DNA from: Chloroflexota bacterium
GTDB taxonomy: Bacteria > Chloroflexota > UBA5177 > JANWHV01
Reading direction: 5' to 3'
Length of the DNA: 12,455 nt
NCBI GenBank assembly: GCA_025450255.1
Contig: JANWHV010000152.1
Span: 1 to 12,455 of the forward strand
Below are positions 5,977-12,455 of the stretch, one piece after another. Made by a program: the position numbers and the translations under genes. The notes below the pieces were generated by a model. That model did not search any database, was not told where the DNA came from, and saw only the letters and a program-made list of their open reading frames with translations. How positions within the stretch are numbered: position 1 is the first letter of the stretch; every line of letters starts with the position of its first letter.

Positions 5977-5989
5977 TAACTCGGTAGTT
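5956..5989. promoter_or_regulatory. Perfect 13+13 bp palindrome, probable MntR operator
   Basis: AACTACCGAGTTA (5956-5968) and TAACTCGGTAGTT (5977-5989) are exact complements around an 8 nt spacer, GGCATACT. It lies 31 bp before mntR. Its centre, TTAGGCATACTTAA, recalls the TTAGGnnnnnCTAA-type half-sites bound by DtxR-family repressors. Autoregulation by Mn2+-loaded MntR is the natural reading, but binding is inferred. Confidence 0.7.
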
Positions 5990-6020
5990 CATGGGGTCGG
6001 TTTGATGGAGGTGGGGTACG

Positions 6021-6716
6021 ATGAGCCGGGAAGATCTCACGCCGGCCATGGAGGATTACCTCAAGGGCGCCTACCTGCTGCGCGAACGCGGCGAGGAGAT
6101 CACGGTGCTCGCGCTGGCCGAGGCGCACAACGTCAGTCCGCCCAGCGTGACCGGAATGATCAAACGGCTCGCGGCGCTTGGGCTGGTGGAGCATACGCCG
6201 TACAAGTTGATCGCCCTGACCCCCGCCGGCGAGGCCGTGGCCCTGGAGATCGTCCGGCATCACCGCCTGCTCGAGCTGTACCTGGCGGAGTTTCTCGGCA
6301 TGGCCTGGGATGAAGTACACGCGGAGGCGGACCGCCTCGAGCATCACATCAGCGAGGACCTGGAGGAGCGCATTGCCGATCGGCTCGGCCAGCCCGCGAC
6401 CGATCCGCATGGCGACCCCATTCCCACCCGCGAGCTTACGCTGCCGGAACGCGACCTAAGACGCCTCTCCGTACTGGCGCCCGGTGAGCGCGCCACCGTG
6501 GCGCGGATCAGCGATCAAGAGACCGGGTTGCTGCATTACCTGGGAACACTCGGCCTCGTGCCTGGCGCGGCGGCGACGGTGGCCGGCGTGGCGCCGTATG
6601 GCGGCGTGGTCACTGTTCGCCTCGGCGAGGACGGGCCATTCCATGCTATCGCCGCGGAGGTGGCAGCCAAGATCCTGGTGCTCCCGGCGTCCGTGGATGT
6701 CGCGAGCGCGCGATGA
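6021..6716 (+). CDS. mntR: DtxR-family metalloregulator, MntR-like
   Basis: This 231-residue repressor has three parts: a winged helix (about 5-68, helix-turn-helix LAEAHNVSPPSVTGMIKRL), a metal-binding dimerisation domain (about 70-140), and a C-terminal FeoA/SH3-like domain (about 148-222). Metal ligands by alignment to DtxR are His81, Glu85, His100, Asp104, Glu107 and His108. Asp104 replaces the Cys102 of DtxR, and Asp12 in AMEDYLK matches Asp8 of Bacillus MntR. These two swaps favour Mn2+ over Fe2+ sensing. The ATG has GGAGGT (6007-6012) 8 nt upstream. Its stop overlaps the mntH start as ATGA, so the two are translationally coupled. The perfect palindrome just upstream is the probable operator. 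The family is certain; metal specificity is inferred from ligands and the NRAMP partner. Confidence 0.94.
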   Translation: MSREDLTPAMEDYLKGAYLLRERGEEITVLALAEAHNVSPPSVTGMIKRLAALGLVEHTPYKLIALTPAGEAVALEIVRHHRLLELYLAEFLGMAWDEVHAEADRLEHHISEDLEERIADRLGQPATDPHGDPIPTRELTLPERDLRRLSVLAPGERATVARISDQETGLLHYLGTLGLVPGAAATVAGVAPYGGVVTVRLGEDGPFHAIAAEVAAKILVLPASVDVASAR

Positions 6717-8035
6717 CGCCAACGGTCGATCTGGCCCCTCCACCGGCCCAGCGCGGCGCGACGCCTGGAAGCGATCGCGCCGGCCAGGAAGCTCTGGAGG
6801 GACACCGGCGCGGCCTGCGGCGCATTCTACCGTTCATAGGGCCGGCCTTCGTGGCCTGCGTCGCCTACATCGACCCCGGCAACTTCGCTACCAACATCTC
6901 CGGCGGCGCCCAGTACGGCTACAAGCTGCTCTGGGTGGTGGTCTACGCCAACATCATGGCCATGTTCATCCAGACGCTCGCCGCGAAGCTTGGCATCGCC
7001 ACCGGTAAGAACCTTCCCGAGCTGATGCGATGCCATTTCCCGCCCTGGCTGGTCTATCCGTTATGGATTGTGGCCGAAATCATGGCCATGGCCACCGATC
7101 TCGCCGAGTTCGTCGGCGCCGCGCTCGGCTTCAATCTGCTGTTCCATGTTCCATTGCTCGCCGCCGCCGTGCTCACCGCGATTTCCACGTTCGCCATGCT
7201 GCACCTGCAGACGCGCGGCTTCCGCCCGCTCGAGGCGTTGATCACCGTCCTGGTGCTGGCGGTGGCTGCTTGCTACGTGGTCGAGCTTTTCATCGGACGG
7301 CCCAGCGTGCACGAGATTGCGGTCCATGCGGTGGTGCCGTTCGTGGATAAGGGGTCGATTCTGGTCTCCGCGGCCATCCTTGGCGCGACGGTGATGCCGC
7401 ACGTGGTGTACTTGCACAGCGCCCTGCTGGCCGACCGCGTGCGCCCGAAGAATGACGAACATGCGCGGCGCCTCTACCGCTTCACGGTAATCGACGTGCT
7501 GATCGCCATGCCCCTGGCGGGAGTGGTCAACGGCGGCATGTTGATCATGGCGGCCGTTACCTTCAACCAGCATGGGTTGACCTCGATTTCGGACTTGACC
7601 GAGGCATACAAGACGCTCACGCCGCTGCTCGGCCAGGCAGCGGCCACTATCTTCGCGGTTTCGCTGCTGGCGTCCGGCCTGTCCAGCTCGACGGTCGGCA
7701 CCATGGCCGGCCAGGTGATTATGCAGGGTTTCGTTGGTTTCCGTATCCCGCTCTGGCTCCGGCGTTTGGTTACCATGGCGCCGTCGTTTATTGTCATCGG
7801 ATTGAACCTGCCGACCGCCACTACCCTGGTGGTAAGCCAGGTGGTGCTGAGTGTCGTCCTGGCCTTTGCCGTGGTGCCCTTACTGCTGTTTACCGGCCGC
7901 CGCGACATTATGGGCGTGCTGGTAAACCATCGTTCCACGAACGTGATAGGATGGCTGTGCGCGGCCGTGATAATATCGTTGAACGGTCTGCTCATTTATC
8001 AGAGCCTTGGCGGCGGCATACCTGGCTTCGGCTAA
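6713..8035 (+). CDS. mntH: NRAMP-family Mn2+/divalent metal transporter MntH
   Basis: This 440-residue proton-coupled importer brings Mn2+ (and often Fe2+ or Cd2+) across the inner membrane. A hydrophilic N-tail of about 38 residues precedes about 11 hydrophobic segments. The metal site is intact: DPGN (54-57) in the unwound TM1, within AYIDPGNFATNISGG, and A-T-V-M-P-H (225-230) in TM6, whose Met228 favours transition metals over Ca2+ and Mg2+. The ATG overlaps the mntR stop by 4 bp, which ties expression to the regulator. The length is normal for bacterial NRAMPs (400-450). The universal stress gene follows after 83 bp. The combination is a standard Mn homeostasis module. Confidence 0.97.
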   Translation: MTPTVDLAPPPAQRGATPGSDRAGQEALEGHRRGLRRILPFIGPAFVACVAYIDPGNFATNISGGAQYGYKLLWVVVYANIMAMFIQTLAAKLGIATGKNLPELMRCHFPPWLVYPLWIVAEIMAMATDLAEFVGAALGFNLLFHVPLLAAAVLTAISTFAMLHLQTRGFRPLEALITVLVLAVAACYVVELFIGRPSVHEIAVHAVVPFVDKGSILVSAAILGATVMPHVVYLHSALLADRVRPKNDEHARRLYRFTVIDVLIAMPLAGVVNGGMLIMAAVTFNQHGLTSISDLTEAYKTLTPLLGQAAATIFAVSLLASGLSSSTVGTMAGQVIMQGFVGFRIPLWLRRLVTMAPSFIVIGLNLPTATTLVVSQVVLSVVLAFAVVPLLLFTGRRDIMGVLVNHRSTNVIGWLCAAVIISLNGLLIYQSLGGGIPGFG

Positions 8036-8118
8036 GGGGCGTCCGCGCCGGGGTGCCGGGCCCAGGCGGCGGTCACACTATGGTAAACACGTAACTGGCC
8101 CTCTGTAGGAGCATCATC

Positions 8119-9048
8119 ATGTATCGGCGCCTTCTGGTGCCGCTCGACGGTTCGCGCCTTGCCGAGTCGGTTCTGCCCGTCGTGGAACGGCTAGCAGAGG
8201 CATGCGGGTCAACGGTCGTGCTGCTCCACATCATCGAGCAAGGCGCCCCGTCTACGGTGCACGGCGACCGGCATTTGACGGCCGCCGGGGACGCGACCGC
8301 ATATCTCACCATGCTGGCGGATCGGTTGCGCGGCCTGGGGGTAACGGTGGATCTCCATACCCACGACGCGCCGGAAGGCGACGTGGCATCCAGCATCGCC
8401 GGTCACGCGGATGAGATTGACACGGACCTGATCGTGCTCTGCGCCCATGGACGTGGCGGCGTCCGCGGCTTGCTCTTCGGCAGCATCGCCCAGCAAGTGC
8501 TGCGCCGCGGCGGCGCGCCGGTGATGCTGGTCCGGCCAGGCCGGCAAGGCGAGTCCGGCTTCGCGCCCCGTGTGTTGCTGGTGCCCGTGGACGCGACACC
8601 GGCCGCGGAAGCGGCGCTGGAGCCGGCGCGCGTCCTCGCGTACGCTCTCCATGCCGCGCTGCGCCTGGTGATGGTCGTGCCGACGCAGGGCACCGTGCGC
8701 GGCGAAAGGGTCGCGACCGCCACGCTGCTGCCTATCGCCGCGCAGGCCGCGCTGGAGCTTGAGTGCGAAGATGCCCGTGTCTATCTGGCCGCCCTGGCAG
8801 GACGGCTGCGCGGTGACGACGATCTTGAGATCACCGCCACCGTGGAGCGCGGCGACGTGGCTACGGTGCTGGCGGCGGCGGCGGCCGAGCCTGACGTGGG
8901 TATGGTCGTGGTGGCCACCCATGGCCGGGCGGGCTTTCAGACCATGTGGACGGGCAGCGCGACCGCCAATCTGCTTGCCAAGCCCGGGCCGCCGGTCTTG
9001 CTGGTGCGCCGGGCCGCCGATATATCGCCGTCCCAGCAGACCGGCTAG
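8119..9048 (+). CDS. Tandem-domain universal stress protein (UspA family)
   Basis: This 309-residue cytosolic protein carries two Usp domains in tandem (about 2-139 and 150-298). Each ends with the nucleotide-binding loop G-2x-G-9x-G(S/T): AHGRGGVRGLLFGS (109-122) and THGRAGFQTMWTGS (267-280), each followed by a PVMLVRP- or PVLLVRR-type strand. Asp10 in VPLDGS contacts adenine in ATP-binding relatives, so ATP binding is likely, at least in domain 1. Domain 2 keeps Asp158 in VPVDAT. Usp proteins help survival under starvation or oxidative stress; the partner is unknown. AGGAG lies about 9 nt before the ATG. It follows mntH by 83 bp with no clear terminator between them, so cotranscription with the Mn uptake genes is possible. 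Confidence 0.94.
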   Translation: MYRRLLVPLDGSRLAESVLPVVERLAEACGSTVVLLHIIEQGAPSTVHGDRHLTAAGDATAYLTMLADRLRGLGVTVDLHTHDAPEGDVASSIAGHADEIDTDLIVLCAHGRGGVRGLLFGSIAQQVLRRGGAPVMLVRPGRQGESGFAPRVLLVPVDATPAAEAALEPARVLAYALHAALRLVMVVPTQGTVRGERVATATLLPIAAQAALELECEDARVYLAALAGRLRGDDDLEITATVERGDVATVLAAAAAEPDVGMVVVATHGRAGFQTMWTGSATANLLAKPGPPVLLVRRAADISPSQQTG

Positions 9049-9069
9049 CAGGCGGGCTTGAGCGCGGCA

Positions 9070-9092
9070 CTCTTGAAAGAATCCGTCAAGAG
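9070..9092 (+). terminator. Weak hairpin after the universal stress gene
   Basis: CTCTTGA (9070-9076) and TCAAGAG (9086-9092) form a perfect 7 bp stem with a 9 nt loop, 22 nt after the stop. The stem is A/T-rich and no T-run follows, so termination would be inefficient at best. Confidence 0.25.
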
Positions 9093-9129
9093 GCTCATCC
9101 GGACCCTGGGTATAAGATTTGACAATATT

Positions 9130-9249
9130 CGTGGATAAGTCGTTCCAAGCTGTGGATAACAGGCTGATAAGTGGAGATTTCTGGCGGATAAACAATGCCC
9201 GTTCTAGATGGACAGGTGTGGAGCGAGGCGGCGCGGGACCTGTGGATAA
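9130..9249 (-). promoter_or_regulatory. Array of DnaA boxes upstream of the dnaA-like gene
   Basis: Two perfect DnaA boxes (TTATCCACA, read as TGTGGATAA on the plus strand) lie at 9151-9159 and 9241-9249. Degenerate copies are CGTGGATAA (9130-9138, 8/9), GGCGGATAA (9183-9191, 7/9) and GGCTGATAA (9162-9170, 6/9). All point the same way. The first four start at 9130, 9151, 9162 and 9183, with steps of 21, 11 and 21 bp, or whole helical turns, so they face one side of the DNA. An A/T-rich stretch lies beside them (9110-9130). They may autoregulate the following gene or be part of an origin. Confidence 0.85.
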
Positions 9250-9326
9250 GCCGCTTTGATGCGGTTGTGCGGGGGCCGACTGTAGTGTAGGCTGGTGCAA
9301 GTTTTCAAAGAGGTAGGAGGTTACGA

Positions 9327-10385
9327 ATGCTTGCACCACATCGGCCGCTAGGTAATGGGCAACCGCCGCGATACTCCTTTGCCTCGTTCGTGTTCGGCCC
9401 TGAAAGCTTGCTGGCATACAGGGCTGCCTGGACGGTGGCTAATTCCCCGGGCACGACATTCAACCCCCTCTACATACAGAGCGCGCCGGGAATGGGAAAG
9501 ACTCACCTGCTCAAGGCGATTGCGCAACATCTGACCCAGCGACCCGATCTGCAAAACGTCTTGTACGTTCCAGCCGAAACGCTAAGCCAGGAATTGACTA
9601 CCAGCATTCGTCAGCGCCGATCCGAGGCATTCCGCGATCGCTATCGCTCCGCCGGCGCCCTGCTGGTCGACGACCTCGCGGTGCTCGCCGGCCGCACCGC
9701 CGTGCTCGAGGATCTGACCCACACCATCGACGTCCTGCGCGAGAATGGCCGCCAGGTAGTGGTGAGCGGCGAAAGCGATCCCGCCATGATCAAGGGTCTC
9801 CCCGATCGCCTGCGTTCACGCCTGATGTCCGGTATGGTGGTACGCATCGGCAAGCCCAGCCTGCGCACTCGCCTGGCGCTCGCGCGCACCTTTGCCGCCT
9901 ACACCTCGACCTGGTTCACGGAAGAGGCATTGCACTTGCTGGCCCATCGCACGGCCGGCGGCGTGAACGAACTGGAAACCGCGGTACGGCGCTGCGCGCA
10001 TCTGGCGCCTCGCGGCACGGTGGTCGGCGCGAACATGGTCAAAACTGTGCTAAGCGACCTCCTGCGCCAGGCCCAGAATGCCCCGGTCCGCGGCGACGTC
10101 GAGACCATCCTGCGCGCGGTCTGCGCGGAGTTCGGCGTCACCAAGGACGACCTGCTCAGCAAGAAACGCGAAGCTACCATCTCGCAAGCGCGCCAGATCG
10201 CCATGTTCCTGCTGCGCGAGGACGCCGGCCTTACCGTGGCGCGGATCGGGCGCGAGCTCGAGCGTGACCACTCCACCGTGCTTCACGGCTGCAAGCGCAT
10301 CGACGGCGCTACCTCCTCTAACGACGAGTCGATTATTTCCGCCATCTCAGCGGTTCGCGAGAACTTGCTGGACGCCCTGGCATAA
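9327..10385 (+). CDS. dnaA: DnaA-like AAA+ protein lacking domains I and II
   Basis: This 352-residue protein starts almost directly at DnaA domain III (YSFASFVFGPESLLA, from residue 16) and ends with domain IV. An in-frame TAG at 9288 and a strong AGGAGG before the ATG exclude a hidden N-terminal domain in this frame. Walker A is APGMGKT (53-59), Walker B is LLVDD (112-116), and the arginine finger RLRSR (161-165) is kept. The domain IV signature ERDHSTVLHGCKRI (312-325) predicts binding to DnaA boxes. By alignment with E. coli DnaA, the sensor I Asp is Glu149, the sensor II Arg is Asn214, and the single-strand-binding Arg245 position is Ala125. Domain I normally binds helicase and regulators. 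A paralogue acting as a transcription factor or origin competitor fits; an atypical initiator is the alternative. No dnaN follows. Confidence 0.9.
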   Translation: MLAPHRPLGNGQPPRYSFASFVFGPESLLAYRAAWTVANSPGTTFNPLYIQSAPGMGKTHLLKAIAQHLTQRPDLQNVLYVPAETLSQELTTSIRQRRSEAFRDRYRSAGALLVDDLAVLAGRTAVLEDLTHTIDVLRENGRQVVVSGESDPAMIKGLPDRLRSRLMSGMVVRIGKPSLRTRLALARTFAAYTSTWFTEEALHLLAHRTAGGVNELETAVRRCAHLAPRGTVVGANMVKTVLSDLLRQAQNAPVRGDVETILRAVCAEFGVTKDDLLSKKREATISQARQIAMFLLREDAGLTVARIGRELERDHSTVLHGCKRIDGATSSNDESIISAISAVRENLLDALA

Positions 10386-10424
10386 CACTCCGGTCCGGGA
10401 CCCAATACCGGATCGCACCCATGA

Positions 10425-10456
10425 AGAGGGGCCTGGCGGTCGCGCCAGGTCCCTCT
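10425..10456 (+). terminator. Strong hairpin after the dnaA-like gene
   Basis: AGAGGGGCCTGGCG (10425-10438) pairs with CGCCAGGTCCCTCT (10443-10456) over 14 bp with one G-U pair and a GTCG loop. ATGATTT follows, a poor T-run. It lies 39 bp after the dnaA-like stop and between convergent genes, so it may end transcription from both sides. Confidence 0.6.
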
Positions 10457-10540
10457 ATGATTTCGACATGCCCCGCCGGTTGGTGAGGATGGGCCTCCAA
10501 CTGAGGTCGGATGCAGCGACGGGTGGACCGGCGACCGCGG

Positions 10541-11515
10541 TCAGACGATAAGCACGACCTTGCCGACCGTATTCCGGCCCTCCATGGCCGTATGCGCCGC
10601 CGCCGCGCCGGCGAGCGGGAAGGTCTGACCGATGATGATCTCAAGCTTGCCGGCGCTTACATAGCCAAACAGGTCCTTGACGGCCCTGCCGATTTTGTCG
10701 GCCTGGGAAAGATACGGCGACAGCCAATAGCCAATCACGGCGATGTTCCGCTGCATGAGCTTGGCGCCCGAAATTTCCGCCCGCTCGCCGCTCGCCGCGC
10801 CGAAGATCACCATGCGGCCGCTGAACGGCGTCAGTACGTCCAGGCTCTTTTTGGCAACACCTCCGCCTACCATCTCCAGCACGATGTCAACGCCCTTCCG
10901 CCCGGTGGCCTTCAGCACCTGCTCGGGCCAGTCGCCGTCCCGGTAATTCACCAGCGCATCCGCGCCCAGGCGGCGCGCCAGTTCCAGCTTCTCGGCCGAG
11001 CCTGCCGTCGCCACGACCTGGCCCGCGCCCATCAGCCTGGCGATCTGCACCGCCAGGGTGCCGACGCCACCAGCGGCGGCATGGACCAGCACGGACTCGC
11101 CCGGCTCGATCCGGGCACTGTCGCGGAGCAATTGATAGGCGGTAAGGCCCTGCAGCGGCAAGGCCGCGGCATGGATGAAGTCGAGCCTGTCGGGGATCGG
11201 GATGACCGCGTTTGCCGAGGCGATCGCGTACTCCGCGTAGCCGCCGGATACCAGTGACGCGACGCGCGTGCCGGCGGCCGGCGCCGTGACACCCGGCCCC
11301 AGCGCGTCGATCGTGCCCGCCACCTCGGCGCCCAGGATCGCGGGCAGCTTGGTGGGTGTCAGGTACGCGCCTCGTCGCTGCGCGATATCCGCGAAGTTGA
11401 CACCGGCGGCCGCGACCTTGATCCGCACCTGGCCTTCACGCGGATCGGGCGTCGGGACTTCCTCGACCTGGAGCACTTCCGGCCCGCCGGTTTGCTGAAT
11501 ACGGATCGCTTTCAT
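10541..11515 (-). CDS. NADPH:quinone oxidoreductase, zeta-crystallin type
   Basis: This 324-residue cytosolic member of the zinc-free medium-chain dehydrogenase/reductase family would reduce quinones or other conjugated carbonyls with NADPH. The GroES-like N-domain begins MKAIRIQQTGGPEVL and contains VAAAGVNFADIAQRRG (about 39-54). The Rossmann domain carries VLVHAAAGGVGTLAVQIA, whose AAGGVG loop is the family's NADPH-binding signature. The zinc ligands of alcohol dehydrogenases are absent, as expected for QOR. The ATG at 11515 is preferred because GAGGAG lies 6 nt upstream; an ATG at 11533 would put that site inside the gene. It is transcribed alone, convergent with the dnaA-like gene. The exact substrate cannot be read from sequence. 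Confidence 0.94.
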   Translation of the reverse strand: MKAIRIQQTGGPEVLQVEEVPTPDPREGQVRIKVAAAGVNFADIAQRRGAYLTPTKLPAILGAEVAGTIDALGPGVTAPAAGTRVASLVSGGYAEYAIASANAVIPIPDRLDFIHAAALPLQGLTAYQLLRDSARIEPGESVLVHAAAGGVGTLAVQIARLMGAGQVVATAGSAEKLELARRLGADALVNYRDGDWPEQVLKATGRKGVDIVLEMVGGGVAKKSLDVLTPFSGRMVIFGAASGERAEISGAKLMQRNIAVIGYWLSPYLSQADKIGRAVKDLFGYVSAGKLEIIIGQTFPLAGAAAAHTAMEGRNTVGKVVLIV

Positions 11516-11533
11516 CTGCTGCTCCTCTCGCAT

Positions 11534-11849
11534 GCATGGACTCTGGTCCCACTAAGCGCCCACCGCAACCTCCGCGGCATTTGGTCCAGCATAGCACGGG
11601 CGGTCTTACGCTCCGGCAGCGCCCTGATCGGCGCTTGCCACGCCGAATTGCCGTTTCGGTCGAGCAAGCGGATAGACTGAGTGAAGCACGTCCGGCAAGT
11701 ATTGCCGGCGAACCCGCGCTCAAAGCCATGGGCCCTTGCCGGTTTGCGGCAGCATTCAAACGGGCCATTGTTTCGGCCAGCCGGAATTATGCGGAGAATC
11801 TGCCTTTCCGGATTCCTCCGGAGGCGCCAGCACCAGGATTGGAGCCGCC
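11534..11849. other. Divergent intergenic region between quinone oxidoreductase and deaminase
   Basis: About 316 bp holds no convincing gene; open frames here lack Shine-Dalgarno sites and have shadow-like composition. A minus-strand TGCTATGCT (11588-11596) could be an extended -10 for the quinone oxidoreductase. A compact palindrome lies at 11692-11708, and CCTCCGGAGG lies at about 11815-11824. TTGCCG-type hexamers recur near 11648, 11702 and 11736. No clear deaminase promoter was found. Confidence 0.5.
11692..11708. repeat. Compact 7+7 bp palindrome upstream of the deaminase gene
   Basis: CCGGCAA (11692-11698) and TTGCCGG (11702-11708) are exact complements around GTA. It lies 142 bp before the deaminase start. 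Possible uses are an operator or a short hairpin; TTGCCGG recurs at 11736-11742. Confidence 0.4.
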
Positions 11850-12455
11850 GTGTCATTGGAGTCATTCGTCGAGGCCATGCCTAAAGTGGAGCTGCACGTA
11901 CATCTCGAGGGCGCCATCCAGCCTCACACCCTGCTCGAGCTTGCTCGCCGCCATCAAGTGCCGCTCCCGGCGGATACCGTCGAAGGCTTGAACGAATGGT
12001 ATGTGTTTACCGGCTTCCCGCATTTCGTCGAGGTCTATGTCGCCATGACAAAATGCGTCAAGACGGTGGATGACCTTGAGCTGATCGCCCGCGAATTCCT
12101 GGCCGGGCAGGCCGCGCAACAGATCCGCTACAGCGAGGTAACCTTCACCGCGTATACCCATTTCCAGCTCAACACTATAGCCTTCCGCGACGCGTTGGCG
12201 GCGTTGAACCGCGCGGCGGCCTGGGCGGCGCGAACGCATGACACGCGCGTCGGCTGGGTGATCGATATAGCCCGCGAGATGGACGGCGACGAGAGCGTCA
12301 AAGTCGCCGACTGGGCGATCGAGGGCATGGCCGCCGGCGTGGTCGCGCTTGGGCTCGGCGGCTATGAGGTGGGGAACCCGCCGGAGAAGCACGTCAGGGC
12401 GTTCCAGCGCGCCCGCGCCGCCGGCCTTCCCGCCGTGCCCCATGCCGGCGAGACC
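11850..12455 (+). CDS. Adenosine deaminase-family protein (3' end beyond window)
   Basis: The first 202 residues of a metal-dependent purine deaminase are visible, of about 330-350 expected. The Zn motif HVH (His16, His18 in PKVELHVHLEGAI) is near the N-terminus, and the last residues are VPHAGET, giving a third Zn ligand (His198) and the catalytic Glu201. The remaining His and Asp ligands lie off the edge. The enzyme would deaminate adenosine or a related purine nucleoside to the inosine form with release of NH3. Adenine deaminase and aminodeoxyfutalosine deaminase share these motifs and cannot be excluded. GTG 11850 is chosen because GGAG lies 5 nt upstream and LESFVEAMPK aligns with the usual N-terminal helix; ATG 11877 is the alternative. 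It is divergent from the quinone oxidoreductase. Confidence 0.92.
   Translation, partial: MSLESFVEAMPKVELHVHLEGAIQPHTLLELARRHQVPLPADTVEGLNEWYVFTGFPHFVEVYVAMTKCVKTVDDLELIAREFLAGQAAQQIRYSEVTFTAYTHFQLNTIAFRDALAALNRAAAWAARTHDTRVGWVIDIAREMDGDESVKVADWAIEGMAAGVVALGLGGYEVGNPPEKHVRAFQRARAAGLPAVPHAGET

Noticed and set aside
5654..6020. A manganese riboswitch (yybP-ykoY type) before mntR-mntH
   Set aside because: I could not find its conserved paired loops, and the likely transcript start near 5983 leaves only about 38 nt of leader. The palindrome explains regulation more simply.
9110..9147. TTGACA at 9119-9124 as the -35 of a dnaA-like gene promoter
   Set aside because: No acceptable -10 element lies 16-18 bp downstream, so a promoter cannot be supported here.
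8209..9417. Long minus-strand open frame (about 402 codons) antisense to the universal stress gene and the dnaA-like leader
   Set aside because: It lies opposite a clear Usp gene and the DnaA boxes, has Gln/His/Arg-rich composition, and shows no recognisable domain. High GC makes such antisense frames common.
11536..11991. 151-codon plus-strand frame overlapping the deaminase start
   Set aside because: It overlaps the deaminase gene out of frame, and its residues (Pro, Arg, Ser-rich) look like a shadow reading.
1..12455. CRISPR arrays, tRNA or rRNA genes, insertion sequences, prophage or defence genes
   Set aside because: No regular repeat-spacer pattern, cloverleaf, transposase, integrase or nuclease signature was seen on either strand by eye.

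Overview
The window is a GC-rich (roughly 60-65 %) bacterial chromosome segment. The gene set and several lineage-typical traits point to a member of the Chloroflexota: the order rsmD - coaD - short coiled-coil protein - yceD, a D-Ala-D-Ala carboxypeptidase with a degenerate copy of a C-terminal repeat I associate with secreted proteins of that phylum, and a split HadA/HadB-type hydratase. The phylum assignment is inference from gene content; no rRNA or other phylogenetic marker is present.

Layout. (1) Positions 1-2279, minus strand: rsmD (16S rRNA m2G966 methyltransferase), coaD (phosphopantetheine adenylyltransferase, CTG start overlapping the rsmD stop), a coiled-coil protein whose best start looks like ATC, and yceD (DUF177), cut by the window edge. 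(2) Positions 2399-5653, plus strand: a membrane-anchored alpha/beta hydrolase whose frame runs on into the next gene, a secreted D,D-carboxypeptidase with its own extended -10 promoter inside a perfect inverted repeat, and two small hot-dog-fold proteins resembling a HadA/HadB (MaoC) heterodimer. (3) Positions 5654-9048, plus strand: a gene-poor regulatory stretch ending in a perfect 13+13 bp palindrome, then mntR (DtxR family) and mntH (NRAMP Mn2+ importer) overlapping by ATGA, then a tandem-domain universal stress protein. This reads as an autoregulated manganese uptake unit followed by a stress gene. (4) Positions 9049-10456: a leader with a helically phased array of DnaA boxes, then a 352-residue DnaA-family protein lacking domains I and II and with altered sensor residues, closed by a strong hairpin. 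(5) Positions 10541-11515, minus strand: an NADPH:quinone oxidoreductase of the zeta-crystallin type. (6) Positions 11850-12455, plus strand: the N-terminal 202 codons of an adenosine deaminase-family enzyme, cut by the window edge.

The most unusual unit is the short DnaA-like gene and its DnaA-box leader. None of the usual origin neighbours (dnaN, recF, gyrB, rpmH) is visible, and the protein keeps Walker A, Walker B, the arginine finger and the domain IV DNA-binding signature, while the sensor I Asp, the sensor II Arg and a single-strand-binding Arg of E. coli DnaA are replaced. It may be a DnaA paralogue acting as an autoregulated DNA-binding switch rather than the replication initiator, though an atypical initiator or origin cannot be excluded from this window.
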